The notes: generated from the sequence alone by a model not told the origin. Positions 16,537-26,563 are shown, numbered from the stretch's first letter. The stretch: DNA of 64,000 bases from GWE2-40-63 sp041664345 (GCA_041664345.1 JBAYKX010000002.1:62001-126000); one strand, 5' to 3'. Program-made: numbers and translations.

Positions 16537-17898
16537 ATGAAAGGCAAAATCCTCATCATCGATGATAACAAAAGCGTGCTTACCGCACTCGAAATGCTCT
16601 TGCAGGAGGAATTCAAGGAAGTATTCACCCTTAAAAGCCCAAATAATCTGGTATCGTTTATTCAGCAGAATGCCATTGACACCGTTTTGCTCGATATGAA
16701 TTTTAAGGCGGGTATCAACACGGGTAACGAGGGTTTATACTGGCTTCAGCGCATTCACGAAGTTGACCCAACCATTAGTGTTGTGATGATTACGGGACAC
16801 GGTGATGTGGAACTAGCCGTAAAAGCCGTAAAACAGGGTGCTTTCGATTTTGTGCTCAAACCATGGGACAACAATAAACTCATTGCCACCCTTACTTCGT
16901 CGCTCGAAATGCGCAAAAGCAAACAGGAAACCGCCCAGTTGCGCGAGAAAACCAAAAACCTGAAAAACGAAATCAACCCCTCTGGGCAAGCCATCATTGG
17001 CCAATCGGCCGCTATGCAAAAAGTGATGGCTTTGATTCAGAAAGTAGCCGTAACCGATGCCAATATTTTAATAACCGGTGAGAATGGTACCGGAAAGGAG
17101 TTGGTAGCCCGCGAAATTCACCGGTTATCGTTGCGCAGCAGCGAGGTGATGGTCACCATCGATATGGGCTCCATTAGCGAAACACTTTTTGAAAGCGAAC
17201 TGTTTGGCCATGCAAAAGGTTCATTTACCGATGCCAAAGAAAACCGAGCCGGCAAGTTCGAAACCGCTCATAAAGGCAGCCTTTTCCTCGACGAAATAGG
17301 CAATCTGCCGCCGGCCATGCAAGCCAAATTATTGGCAGCACTGCAAAACCGCACCATTACCCACATCGGGTCCAATACACCAATCCCCATCGACATTCGG
17401 TTAATTTCGGCCACCAATAAAAACCTCGACGATATGGTTGCCGGCGGCACATTCCGCCAGGATTTATTGTATCGCATCAACACCATTCATATCGACATTC
17501 CGCCTTTACGGGAACGGAACGGCGACATATACCTGCTGGCACATTTCTATTTAGCTAAATATGCCCGCAAATACAATAAACCGAGCCTGAAAATCAGCGA
17601 CGAAGCCATCGAAAAATTAAACCGGTATCATTGGCCCGGTAACGTAAGGGAGCTGCAACATGCGGTGGAAAAAGCCGTTATCCTGTCGGAGCAGGCCACC
17701 ATTATGCCCCACGATTTTGCTCTACGGACTGAACAGCATGTACCATCGGTTTTGCAAGGGCAAACCATCGACGACATGGAAAAACAAATGATTGTGGCCC
17801 AAATTGACAAAGAAAAAGGGAACCTAAGCAATGTCGCCAAAAACCTGGGTGTTACTCGCCAAACGCTTTATAACAAGTTGAAAAAATATAATATCTGA
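16537..17898 (+). CDS. NtrC-family sigma-54-dependent response regulator
   Basis: A 453-residue activator with three domains. The receiver domain (1-125) has D9/D10, phospho-acceptor D53 in VLLDMNFKAG and K108. The AAA+ domain (about 150-385) has Walker A GENGTGKE (181-188), the sigma-54 contact loop as GSFTDA (228-233) instead of GAFTGA, Walker B SLFLDEIG, and the arginine finger region. A Fis-type helix-turn-helix follows (GNLSNVAKNLGVTRQTLYNKLKKY). It should be phosphorylated by the kinase encoded 4 bases downstream and activate sigma-54 promoters, probably that of the export operon at 14975-14990. In Bacteroidota such regulator pairs are commonly found next to MacAB-TolC-type clusters. 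Confidence 0.93.
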   Translation: MKGKILIIDDNKSVLTALEMLLQEEFKEVFTLKSPNNLVSFIQQNAIDTVLLDMNFKAGINTGNEGLYWLQRIHEVDPTISVVMITGHGDVELAVKAVKQGAFDFVLKPWDNNKLIATLTSSLEMRKSKQETAQLREKTKNLKNEINPSGQAIIGQSAAMQKVMALIQKVAVTDANILITGENGTGKELVAREIHRLSLRSSEVMVTIDMGSISETLFESELFGHAKGSFTDAKENRAGKFETAHKGSLFLDEIGNLPPAMQAKLLAALQNRTITHIGSNTPIPIDIRLISATNKNLDDMVAGGTFRQDLLYRINTIHIDIPPLRERNGDIYLLAHFYLAKYARKYNKPSLKISDEAIEKLNRYHWPGNVRELQHAVEKAVILSEQATIMPHDFALRTEQHVPSVLQGQTIDDMEKQMIVAQIDKEKGNLSNVAKNLGVTRQTLYNKLKKYNI

Positions 17899-17902
17899 AC
17901 GC

Positions 17903-19264
17903 ATGAACTTTAAACATTTTTATAGGGGAATTCTCGTCCGGTTAGCCGGATTGGTTGTGTTTTCAGGCTTTACTGTTTATTTGTTTTTTAAAATAGATAG
18001 TCTGGTTTTCTCTGTTTTTGGGGCACTCCTGGTTTTTATTTTTGCTATAAATACCATCCTATACTTCAACAACATCAACCGTTGGATAGCTTTTTTCCTT
18101 TTAGGCATTGAAAATGAAGACACCTCGCTAAAAATTCCCACCAAAACCGGCAACAAAGCCATCGACGAGGTTTTCATCGGTATGGGGCGCCTCAATGAGT
18201 TATTCAAACAAACCAAAGTAGAAATCAGCACTCAGGAGCAATATTACCGTTCCATTATCAATCAGTCGGCCACCGGACTATTTTCAGTCAATGGCCAAGG
18301 GCGTATCAGCATCACCAATCCCGCTGCTGAAAAACTCACTGGAATAATCCAATACCATCATGTAGGGTCGCTTTCTCGGATAAATGGGGCCCTTCCAAAG
18401 ATCATTATGGAAAGTGATGAGAAATGCACCGCCTCAGTTATTTTTGAAAACGACAAAGCCCAAAAGCTACTTTTCAAATTATCGTGCATCAAAACCAGCA
18501 AAGAAACCATCCGTTTGGTTGCTGTGAGCGATATAACCAAAGAACTCGACAACCGCGAAGTAGATGCATGGATAAAACTTGCCCGCACCCTGTCGCACGA
18601 AATAATGAACAACATTACGCCTATTACCACTCTGTCAAAAGTTATTGGCGGATACTTTAGTAGAGATGGAAAAACCTTGGATAGAGCCGATGTGGAACAA
18701 AAAACAATCGACAATACCGTTAAAGGGCTTGAAGTTATTGAAGAACGGAGTGTCGGGCTTTTGAATTTTGTTGAGAGTTACCGGAAATTCACTAAACTGC
18801 CTGAGCCTCACATTAAATCGATAAATGTTTCATCGGTTATAATAAATTCAATACTTGCAGTTAGCACCTACAGCGGGTTCAACCGAATAACCGTTGAATC
18901 ATCGGTTCCTGAAACGGTAAATTGCAATACCGATGAAAACCTTTTGTCGCAGGTAATTATAAACATACTGAAAAACAGTTTAGAGGCATTGCTTGACGAT
19001 ACCGAAAACAGAGAACCAAAACTTAAGGTCCAAGTAAACCAGAACACTGAAAAAATCAGCATACTGATAAGCAATAACGGCCCATCCATTCCGCCTGAAT
19101 TGCGTGAGCAGATTTTTGTTCCATTTTTCACCACTAAAGAATGCGGTTCAGGGATTGGCTTAAGCTTAAGCAAACAAATTATGTTAAAACTTGGTGGCGA
19201 TGTTGCATTAATTACCCACCACGATAAGTGGACCCAATTCCAGATTCATCTGCCAATAAATTAA
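17903..19264 (+). CDS. PAS-domain sensor histidine kinase (NtrB/AtoS-like)
   Basis: A 453-residue membrane kinase. Two N-terminal helices (about 11-30 and 35-55) have almost no loop between them, so sensing is probably cytoplasmic or in the membrane. Next come a linker, a PAS domain (about 115-215, IINQSATGLFSVNGQGRI), a dimerisation helix with H232 in LARTLSHEIMNNITPI, and an ATPase domain with N-box NILKNSLEAL, G1 region SNNGPSIP and G2 GSGIGLSLS. The G1 box has N where most kinases have D, a change that needs testing but leaves the rest intact. The gene starts 4 bases after the regulator stop, so the two are co-translated. Confidence 0.92.
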   Translation: MNFKHFYRGILVRLAGLVVFSGFTVYLFFKIDSLVFSVFGALLVFIFAINTILYFNNINRWIAFFLLGIENEDTSLKIPTKTGNKAIDEVFIGMGRLNELFKQTKVEISTQEQYYRSIINQSATGLFSVNGQGRISITNPAAEKLTGIIQYHHVGSLSRINGALPKIIMESDEKCTASVIFENDKAQKLLFKLSCIKTSKETIRLVAVSDITKELDNREVDAWIKLARTLSHEIMNNITPITTLSKVIGGYFSRDGKTLDRADVEQKTIDNTVKGLEVIEERSVGLLNFVESYRKFTKLPEPHIKSINVSSVIINSILAVSTYSGFNRITVESSVPETVNCNTDENLLSQVIINILKNSLEALLDDTENREPKLKVQVNQNTEKISILISNNGPSIPPELREQIFVPFFTTKECGSGIGLSLSKQIMLKLGGDVALITHHDKWTQFQIHLPIN

Positions 19265-19283
19265 TCTATCTTACTAAAAGAAA

Positions 19284-19330
19284 ATCAGGCTGCAAGCCTG
19301 ATAGAACACAGCCCGGTGCAACGCACCGGG
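19284..19330. repeat. Two GC-rich palindromes downstream of the histidine kinase gene
   Basis: ATCAGGCTG/CAAGCCTGAT (19284-19302) and CCCGGTGC/GCACCGGG (19312-19330) are tandem hairpins. The second has no T-run, so they are repeat elements that may also help 3'-end formation. The following DNA up to 19545 holds a degenerate array of CTCTAAA-like heptamers (19490-19541) and no gene. Confidence 0.65.
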
Positions 19331-19545
19331 AATACAAATTGCAGCCAGTATTGGCGCAAGCAGCGCATTAATTTGGCTTCAAATGGTTCATGCGCCAAGA
19401 ATTAGGAATTATAAGAAATGCGATACAAAAGCGGTTAAAACATCATGTTTTATTATATAATTGATATTTTTACAAAAAAATTACAATCTCTAATCTCTAA
19501 ACTCTAAATACTCTAAGTACTTTAAATTACTCTAAATACTTCTTA

Positions 19546-20781
19546 ATGATCTCATTCGAACGATTTACTTTAGATAACGGCCTGCGGGTGCTGGTGCACC
19601 GCGACGATACCACGCCGGTTGTCGCCTTTAATCTGTTATACCAAGTGGGTGCCCGCGACGAAAACCCCGAAAAAACCGGTTTTGCCCACCTGTTTGAACA
19701 CCTCATGTTTGAGGGTTCCAAAAATATTCCCCATTACGATGCCCCGTTGCAGCAAGCCGGCGGCGAAAACAATGCCTTTACCAACAGCAACATTACCAAC
19801 TATTACATTACCATTCCAAAAGAAAACCTAGAGACGGCTTTCTGGCTGGAATCGGACAGAATGCTGGAACTGGCAATAACGCAAAAAAAGCTCGATATCC
19901 AGAAAAAAGTAGTGATTGAAGAGTTCAAGCAGCGTTACCTGAATCAGCCTTACGGCGACTGGAACTTATTGCTGCGTCCATTGGCTTACAAAAAGCACCC
20001 TTATAGCTGGCCCACCATTGGAAAAGAAATATCGCATATCGAAAATGCCACCTTGCAAGAGGTAAAGGACTTTTTTTACCGCTATTATGCCCCCAACAAT
20101 GCCATTTTGTGTGTGGCCGGAAATGTAACCAAATCGGAAATTGAACTCTTGTCCCAAAAATGGTTTGGGCCAATTCCTGCCCGTGATGTACCGGAAAGGA
20201 ACTTGCCCGTTGAGGACCCACAGACAGAAAGCCGAGAAGAGAAAGTTACCCGCCCTGTTCCGCTCAATGCCATTTATCAGGCATACCACATGTGCGGCCG
20301 CAACCATCCCCATTATCATGCCACCGATCTCATTTCCGATGTGTTGTCCAATGGCAAGTCGTCGCGCTTGAACCAGCGGTTGGTAAAAGAGCTCCAGTTG
20401 TTCAGTTCCATTAATGGATACATCAGTGGCGATGCGGATCCGGGGTTGTTCATGATTACTGGTGACATCAACCAGGGAGTTACCTTTGAAGAAGCTGAAA
20501 ACGCCATCCGCAAGGAATTGGATTTGATGATGAACGAGCTGGTGGCATTTGAAGAACTGAAAAAAGTGCAAAACAAAGTAGAAGCTAACCTCATTTATTC
20601 TGAAATAAGCATCCTAAACAAGGCCATGAATTTGGCTTATTTCGAAATGCTCGGCAATGCCGATTTAATAAACCGGGAACCGGAAAAATATCAGGCTGTT
20701 ACCCCCCACGATATCCGGAATGTGGCCCAGAAGCTATTCCTCCCCACCAATTGTTCAGTTCTAAAATATCAGGTACAGTAA
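19546..20781 (+). CDS. M16 family zinc peptidase, catalytic subunit
   Basis: A 411-residue processing-peptidase-like protein. The inverted zinc motif HLFEH is at residues 48-52 in TGFAHLFEHLMFEG, and the distal glutamate is in VVIEEFKQRY (about residue 125). It has no signal peptide, so it is predicted cytoplasmic, though periplasmic relatives exist. M16B enzymes work as pairs: this gene supplies the active site and the next gene (3 bases downstream) is the inactive partner with the substrate-binding R/Y region. The start is the ATG right after the heptamer repeats; no competing start fits the family N-terminus FTLDNGLRVLV. Confidence 0.93.
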   Translation: MISFERFTLDNGLRVLVHRDDTTPVVAFNLLYQVGARDENPEKTGFAHLFEHLMFEGSKNIPHYDAPLQQAGGENNAFTNSNITNYYITIPKENLETAFWLESDRMLELAITQKKLDIQKKVVIEEFKQRYLNQPYGDWNLLLRPLAYKKHPYSWPTIGKEISHIENATLQEVKDFFYRYYAPNNAILCVAGNVTKSEIELLSQKWFGPIPARDVPERNLPVEDPQTESREEKVTRPVPLNAIYQAYHMCGRNHPHYHATDLISDVLSNGKSSRLNQRLVKELQLFSSINGYISGDADPGLFMITGDINQGVTFEEAENAIRKELDLMMNELVAFEELKKVQNKVEANLIYSEISILNKAMNLAYFEMLGNADLINREPEKYQAVTPHDIRNVAQKLFLPTNCSVLKYQVQ

Positions 20782-20784
20782 ACT

Positions 20785-22068
20785 ATGACCACACTAAATA
20801 GAAAAACCCCTCCCGTGTTCAGGGATATTCAGGAAATAAAGTTCCCGAAAATTACGATTGAAAAACTGGATAACGGCATTCCTGTTTATCTGCTTAACGG
20901 AGGAACGCAGGAAGTAGTTAAGCTCGATGTAATGGCCCATGCCGGATCGCAATATTCTGAAACCAAGCTAGTGGCTCCCATGGCGGGTTTAATGTTGAAC
21001 GAAGGAACAAAAACCATGAATGCACATGAAATTGCCGAATCGTTCGATTATTACGGAGCCTATTTTCAGCCCAATACAGAAAAAGATGTGACCTTTATTG
21101 GGTTAACCACTTTAAGCAAACACTTGAACCATACCTTACCTGTTTTTACCGAGGTTCTGAGCCAAAGTGTGTTCCCTCAACATGAACTCGATTTGCTGCT
21201 CGAACGGCGGCGCCAGAAGTTTTTGGTGGAACGTGAAAAAACATCGTACCTATCGCGCGAAGCATTTTACGAACAGGTATTTGGCCCTACCCATCCGTAT
21301 GGAATAATGACAACCGAAGAACAATACCGGACTTTGAACCGGCAGCCCTTGGTCGATTTTTACCAGAAACATTACCATGCCGGCAGTTATTCCATTGTCT
21401 TGTCAGGTAAATTGGATTCCTCCGTTTTAAAAGCGGTAAACCTGTATTTGGGACAATTGAGGAAGTTGCAAAAACCAGAGCCCATTCAACCAGTTGATTT
21501 TACACCCATTTCGGGCAAACCCATTGTTATTGAACGCGCAAATGCCGTTCAATCGAGCATCCGCACCGGTTTGTTAACGGTTAATAAAATCCACCCCGAT
21601 TACACCGGATTGAAAGTTTTGGTAACCATTTTTGGAGGATATTTTGGGTCGCGGTTAATGAAAAACCTACGCGAGGACAAAGGGTTTACTTATGGCATCC
21701 ATTCCATGCAGGTTTCATTCATGCAGGCCGGGCTTACCGGTGTGGCTGCCGATGTTAATGCAGAACATACCCGCGAAGCCATTGATGAGATTATTAAGGA
21801 AATGGAAAAACTGAAGCACGAACCCGTTTCAAACGAAGAATTGCAACTGGTGCGCAACTACATGATGGGGGAATTGCTGCAAATGTTTGATGGTCCGTTT
21901 GCCACCGCCGACACCTTTAAAGCGGTGGTTCAATACGGTTATGGTTTTGAATACTTTACCCGGCTAAAAAACACCATCCTTACCATAACACCGGAACAGT
22001 TGATGGAATTAGCCAATAAGTATTTTATAACCGAAAAATTGACCACCGTGGTGGCCGGGAAGTATTGA
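20785..22068 (+). CDS. M16 family peptidase-like protein, non-catalytic partner
   Basis: A 427-residue M16 homologue in which the HxxEH zinc site is lost: the corresponding stretch reads APMAGLMLNEGTKT. The C-terminal half keeps the characteristic FGSRLMKNLREDKGFTYGIHS region used to bind the substrate strand. Known M16B pairs, such as mitochondrial processing peptidase alpha/beta and bacterial heterodimers, combine one active and one inactive chain. The gene follows its partner by 3 bases, which implies translational coupling. The peptide substrate is not evident. Confidence 0.92.
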   Translation: MTTLNRKTPPVFRDIQEIKFPKITIEKLDNGIPVYLLNGGTQEVVKLDVMAHAGSQYSETKLVAPMAGLMLNEGTKTMNAHEIAESFDYYGAYFQPNTEKDVTFIGLTTLSKHLNHTLPVFTEVLSQSVFPQHELDLLLERRRQKFLVEREKTSYLSREAFYEQVFGPTHPYGIMTTEEQYRTLNRQPLVDFYQKHYHAGSYSIVLSGKLDSSVLKAVNLYLGQLRKLQKPEPIQPVDFTPISGKPIVIERANAVQSSIRTGLLTVNKIHPDYTGLKVLVTIFGGYFGSRLMKNLREDKGFTYGIHSMQVSFMQAGLTGVAADVNAEHTREAIDEIIKEMEKLKHEPVSNEELQLVRNYMMGELLQMFDGPFATADTFKAVVQYGYGFEYFTRLKNTILTITPEQLMELANKYFITEKLTTVVAGKY

Positions 22069-22374
22069 TATTAATTTAAGTAAATAGGCCGAAGGCCTTG
22101 AAGCAAAAGAACAGGGCACCTGTCTCGCTTTAGCTGAAAGCCATTTAAGAATTAGTAAAGCTAACATGAACTGTATATTTTATTTGGAGGAACTTAACAA
22201 AATAATAATGTTTAATTGAAACTATTCCCCCACCGCCCTTCGGGCACCTCCCCCGGGGGAGGACTAGCAATGCTGCTACGGAGGAAGTATCCCCCTAGGG
22301 GGATTATAGGGGGGATTTATACTCAGCTTAATTAAACCAATACTATTTTCAAATTTGAACCGTTTTGGCAAGGT
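22069..22374. other. Palindrome-rich spacer
   Basis: No gene. It contains the small hairpin AGGCCGAAGGCCT (22086-22098), a 15-base segment CTGTCTCGCTTTAGC (22120-22134) that recurs at 29313-29327, and three GC-rich palindromes: GCCCTTCGGGC (22235-22245), a 16-base perfect palindrome at 22247-22262, and another at 22289-22304. These look like dispersed non-coding repeats of the host genome. Confidence 0.65.
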
Positions 22375-23847
22375 ATGGCACAAAAGTTTTTAACATACGG
22401 GTTTATTTTTCTGCTGCTTTGGGCGGGAAATGGGTTTGGGCAAAACCCTTTACCTCCAAATATTACAAGCATAACAGTAAAACCTCAGCCCAATTATCCG
22501 GGAGCCGTTGAATTATTTTGGATTGATGATAATGTACCCTCAGCGGATGGATTTATCATTTTTCGGTATGAATATGGTTTTACGCAAGGCTTTGATAGTA
22601 TTGGAACAGTTCGTTCACCTGAATTTTCGTTTCTTGATTTAGAGGCTAAGGCAAATGAGTATTCTGAATCGTATGTGATTGTTTCCTATCGTGAACCGGG
22701 TTATAAATTGAGTCCTAAATCGGATACATCATTTACTATGTTTTTACGCCCCATTGAATTCGATACCTGTGCACAAACAGCAAAATTGAATTGGAGTCCC
22801 TACATTGGATGGGGTGATGATGGGGTTAAATATTATAAAGTTTATAGAAATGCAATAGATCAAAAATATGACAAAAAAGACACGGTTTTCAGCCAATTAA
22901 TTGAATTGGAAACTGAATACGAATATTTCATTAGAGCCATATGTAACAATGGTAACTTTTCCAGCGAATCGAACCGGGTTTCCATAACTTTTACTTCATA
23001 TAAAAAACCCAATCCCGATTCATTTTTTATACATCAAATTACGAATAGGGGCAATTCCATTGAAGTTCAATCTAATGTGGATGTATCAGCAGATATAAAA
23101 AAATATGCGTTGTTGTTCAGTGCTGAAAAAGATGGATTGTATGATACGGCAATATTTAATTATGAATTAACATCAGAAAGTATCTTATTCAATCATGAAT
23201 ACAGTGGTACGCCAATTTATTATAAGGTAGCCGCCCTTAATCAATGCAATCAAATTGCTGGCGAAACCCAACATGTAAAGCCGTTGCAGCTCAAAGTTGC
23301 TATGCTGAATTACGATGTTACGTTAACTTGGGATTCCAGTTTTGTAGATGCCACTAGTGAAGAATATAAAGTATTTGTTAGTGTGGATGGGGGAGATGCT
23401 GTATCTAAAGAAAATACCAAAGAATTCAAACTGAATGAATTAGGTAGCGAAACTTCAGAAAAATTTTGCTTTTTCGTGGAAGCAACCGATAATAACGGAA
23501 ATAAAAGCATTTCCCAAACAGAATGTGTTACCCGTACCCCAATAGTTGAAATCCCTGAGGCATTTTCACCCAATTGCGATGGAACTAACGAATATTTTGG
23601 TCCATTTGTGAATTCAATTCCTGAAAAATCCTATATTAAAGACGTATCTGTTACTTCGTTTAAATTGCATGTTTACGACCGCTACGGCGGGATAGTTTTT
23701 TATACCACCAATTCTGGCGAATTCTGGGATGGAACTAAAAATGGAGTTTCAGTTTCAGAAGGTGCTTATTTGTATCATTATACCTATACTACTTCGTTAG
23801 GCAAATCGTACGAAGGTTCTGGAGCTATTAACGTGGTGTATCCTTAG
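22375..23847 (+). CDS. Secreted fibronectin-like protein with T9SS type B C-terminal domain
   Basis: A 490-residue exported protein. The signal peptide MAQKFLTYGFIFLLLWAGNGFGQ is followed by three or four fibronectin type III-like beta modules (around 30-120, 125-205, 210-300 and 305-390). The last 95 residues form a gliding-motility-type sorting domain with its usual landmarks: IPEAFSPNCDGTNEYF, VYDRYGGIVFYT, FWDGTKNG, GAYLYHYTY. Proteins with this domain cross the outer membrane through the type IX secretion system and are released or attached to the surface. The ligand or function of the beta modules is not evident. The gene stands alone between repeat-rich spacers. Confidence 0.9.
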   Translation: MAQKFLTYGFIFLLLWAGNGFGQNPLPPNITSITVKPQPNYPGAVELFWIDDNVPSADGFIIFRYEYGFTQGFDSIGTVRSPEFSFLDLEAKANEYSESYVIVSYREPGYKLSPKSDTSFTMFLRPIEFDTCAQTAKLNWSPYIGWGDDGVKYYKVYRNAIDQKYDKKDTVFSQLIELETEYEYFIRAICNNGNFSSESNRVSITFTSYKKPNPDSFFIHQITNRGNSIEVQSNVDVSADIKKYALLFSAEKDGLYDTAIFNYELTSESILFNHEYSGTPIYYKVAALNQCNQIAGETQHVKPLQLKVAMLNYDVTLTWDSSFVDATSEEYKVFVSVDGGDAVSKENTKEFKLNELGSETSEKFCFFVEATDNNGNKSISQTECVTRTPIVEIPEAFSPNCDGTNEYFGPFVNSIPEKSYIKDVSVTSFKLHVYDRYGGIVFYTTNSGEFWDGTKNGVSVSEGAYLYHYTYTTSLGKSYEGSGAINVVYP

Positions 23848-24235
23848 GCAATGTGCAATTGGCAATTTACAATTAACAATGAGTAATTAGAGATTAGAAA
23901 CTAGAATTTAGAAGTTAGGAAAAGCCCCAAAGGGGCGAAAGAATAAAGCCAGGGGCAAAGCCCCTGGTATAATGGCAAAAGCCACAAGCGGTGCAAGCAG
24001 AATTGTTATAATAGAATGGCAACGTAACATGCACCGCAACATAGAGAAGTTAGAAGTTGGAAGACCGAAGTCAGAAGTTGGAAGTCAGAAGCGAGCCACC
24101 AGCCATCAGCAACCAGCCACCAGCCACCAGCGATATTTTTTTTTCATCCTATCTTTCATGGCATCCTAAATTTAGTAACTTTGAAAGTTTGTTACAAATA
24201 GGACATTTAGGGTTAATGACGCCGAGATAAAGCAA
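23848..24235. other. Spacer with heptamer arrays and palindromes
   Basis: No gene in 388 bases. A degenerate 7-base array comes first (CAATGTG, CAATTGG, CAATTTA, CAATTAA, 23850-23880), changing into TAGAnnn heptamers (23887-23919). Next are the hairpins GCCCCAAAGGGGC (23924-23936) and CCAGGGGCAAAGCCCCTGG (23949-23967), then GAAGTTG-type heptamers (24045-24090) and CCACCAG heptamers (24097-24130). The 65-codon frame over the last part is just translated repeat. Confidence 0.65.
24154..24183 (+). promoter_or_regulatory. Candidate housekeeping promoter for the Rel/SpoT gene
   Basis: TAACTTTG (24176-24183) fits TAnnTTTG, and TTTC (24154-24157) stands 18 bases upstream where TTTG is expected. The predicted leader to the ATG at 24236 is about 45 bases. 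Confidence 0.5.
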
Positions 24236-26437
24236 ATGAATCGATTTACGGTTAAGGAAAAGAAGGTTATATTGAAAGAGTTTAACGAACTCCTTCAAAT
24301 AGCTGAAAACATTACGGATCAAGATCAGCGCGATTTAATCCGGAAAGCATTTAACATGGCCTACGAGGCTCATGCCAATATGCGTCGTAAATCGGGCGAA
24401 CCCTATATTTTACATCCAATTGCGGTAGCTAAAATTTGTACTCATGAAATTGGATTGGGTACAAAATCAATTTTAGCAGCACTTCTGCACGATGTGGTAG
24501 AAGATACCGAAGTTACTATTGAGGAAATACAGCATCAATTTGGCGATAAAATATCAGGTATTGTAGATGGCTTAACCAAAATATCGGGTGTTTTTGTAAA
24601 CCGAACCGATTTGCAAGCTGAGAATTTCCGCAAAATATTAATGACCATGACGGGCGATTTGAGGGTTATCATCATCAAATTGGCCGATAGGCTCCATAAC
24701 ATGCGTACGTTGGAGTCGATGCCTCCCAATAAACAACTTAAAATTGCTGGTGAAACGCTTTATATTTATGCCCCATTAGCTCACCGGTTGGGTTTGTATG
24801 CCATAAAATCGGAATTGGAAGATTTGTGCTTGAAGTATTTGCATCCGCAGGATTACGATAATATTGTTAATAATATTCTTGACTCAGAAAAACGAAGGTT
24901 GACTTATATCAACCGGTTTGCATTGCCTATTACCAATAAACTGAACGAAGAAGGATTTGTTTTTGAAATTTCGGGCCGGCCAAAATCCATTTATTCCATT
25001 TGGAATAAAATGGAAACTAAGAACGTAAGCTTTGAAGAAGTATATGATTTATTTGCCATCCGCATAATTTTTGAACCCAAACCAAATATACCCGAAAAAG
25101 CACAATGTTGGAGTATCTACTCCATTGTTACGGATATGTATATTCCCCGTTCCGACAGGATTAGGGATTGGGTAAGTCAACCAAAAGCAAATGGATACGA
25201 AGCGCTCCATGCTACCGTTATGGGCCCAGGTGGTAAATGGGTTGAGGTTCAAATTCGGTCGAACCGGATGAATGAAATAGCTGAAAAGGGTTACGCTGCC
25301 CACTGGAAATATAAAGGAGCTACGCATCACGAAAGTGAGTTGGAGCGTTGGATAAAAGAAATACGGGAAATGTTGGAAGATCCAAGATCGGATGCATTGG
25401 AGTTTTTAGATGAGTTTAAACTCAACCTGTTCACATCGGAGATTATGGTTTTTACCCCAAAAGGTGAAATCATAACCTTGCCCAGTAATTCAACAGCACT
25501 CGATTTTGCATTTTTTATTCACTCCGAAATTGGACTTCATGCAATTGGTGCTAAAGTAAATCACAAATTGGTGGGTTTGAACCATATTTTACAAGGTGGC
25601 GACCAAATTGAAATTCTGACTTCGCAAAAGCAACAGCCCGATTTGCTATGGCTAAAATTCGTAACTACGGCTAAGGCCAAAACAAAACTGAAAACTGCTT
25701 TCCGCGAAAAAAGGCGTATTATTTCTATCAAAGGAAAAGTACATCTCGAAAATTTGCTGGTGGAAATGGAAATGAAGCCCAATTCCACTGTTTTTCGAAA
25801 ACTTTACAACCATTACAATACACGAAACAAGGAAGAGCTTTATTATCGTATCGGTGAAGACCTGTTTGATCAGCTATATTTTAAAAAAATACTTAAAAAG
25901 CGATCGTTGAACAAGTATATTAAGTTTTGGGGAATCGGAAATCAGGAGAATACCGATGCTGCCAAAATGTTTGACAAATCGAAACCATTGATTGTTGACG
26001 ACAACATGCGCAATTACACCATTGCCACATGTTGCAATCCCATTCCCGGCGACGATGTTATTGGCTATAAAGCCGATGAAGACGAATTGGTGATACATAA
26101 ATCCTCATGCCCCAAAGCCATTCGTTTAAATTCAAGCGAGAGCCAAAATGTGGTTAAAGTAGAATGGACCACACAACGGATATTAGCATTTTTGGGGAGA
26201 ATATCTCTCAAAGGAATTGATGATATTGGCATTGTAAATGATTGTACTACCGTTATATCACAAGAGTTGAATGTAAATATGCGCGCTATTAATTTTGAAA
26301 GCCACGATGGTATTTTTGAAGGAACAATTGATGTGTACGTGCGCAATGCCAGTGATCTCAATACCTTGATTATGAACTTAAGCCGTGTAAAAGGGATAAC
26401 CCAAACAGCCCGAATGGAAATTAAGGAACACGAGTAA
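24236..26437 (+). CDS. rsh: Bifunctional (p)ppGpp synthetase/hydrolase (Rel/SpoT homologue)
   Basis: A 733-residue long RSH protein governing the stringent response. The HD hydrolase domain (about 40-190) keeps the metal site, with HD at 85-86 in LLHDVVEDT. The synthetase domain (about 240-350) has GRPKSIYSIWNKM, EVYDLFAIRI and ANGYEALHATVMGPGG. A TGS domain (about 405-465, IMVFTPKGEIITLPSNSTALDFAFFIHSEIG) follows, then a helical/conserved-cysteine region (TCCNPIPGD) and a C-terminal ACT domain. Both catalytic halves look intact, so it probably makes and degrades alarmone, as expected for the single long RSH of Bacteroidota. Confidence 0.95.
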   Translation: MNRFTVKEKKVILKEFNELLQIAENITDQDQRDLIRKAFNMAYEAHANMRRKSGEPYILHPIAVAKICTHEIGLGTKSILAALLHDVVEDTEVTIEEIQHQFGDKISGIVDGLTKISGVFVNRTDLQAENFRKILMTMTGDLRVIIIKLADRLHNMRTLESMPPNKQLKIAGETLYIYAPLAHRLGLYAIKSELEDLCLKYLHPQDYDNIVNNILDSEKRRLTYINRFALPITNKLNEEGFVFEISGRPKSIYSIWNKMETKNVSFEEVYDLFAIRIIFEPKPNIPEKAQCWSIYSIVTDMYIPRSDRIRDWVSQPKANGYEALHATVMGPGGKWVEVQIRSNRMNEIAEKGYAAHWKYKGATHHESELERWIKEIREMLEDPRSDALEFLDEFKLNLFTSEIMVFTPKGEIITLPSNSTALDFAFFIHSEIGLHAIGAKVNHKLVGLNHILQGGDQIEILTSQKQQPDLLWLKFVTTAKAKTKLKTAFREKRRIISIKGKVHLENLLVEMEMKPNSTVFRKLYNHYNTRNKEELYYRIGEDLFDQLYFKKILKKRSLNKYIKFWGIGNQENTDAAKMFDKSKPLIVDDNMRNYTIATCCNPIPGDDVIGYKADEDELVIHKSSCPKAIRLNSSESQNVVKVEWTTQRILAFLGRISLKGIDDIGIVNDCTTVISQELNVNMRAINFESHDGIFEGTIDVYVRNASDLNTLIMNLSRVKGITQTARMEIKEHE

Positions 26438-26563
26438 TGTATTTTTCATAAGTGTTTTATCAAAGTTATTACCATTTCTTTCACCTGCATAAAATAAATA
26501 TATATAAGGGTATAAATGAAAATAATATTTACTTTTGATTCGCTATTTTGAATTAGTCTAAAT

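Noticed and set aside
23972..24169. 65-codon plus-strand frame
   Set aside because: It is a translation of heptamer repeats and a palindrome; no start signal or family features.
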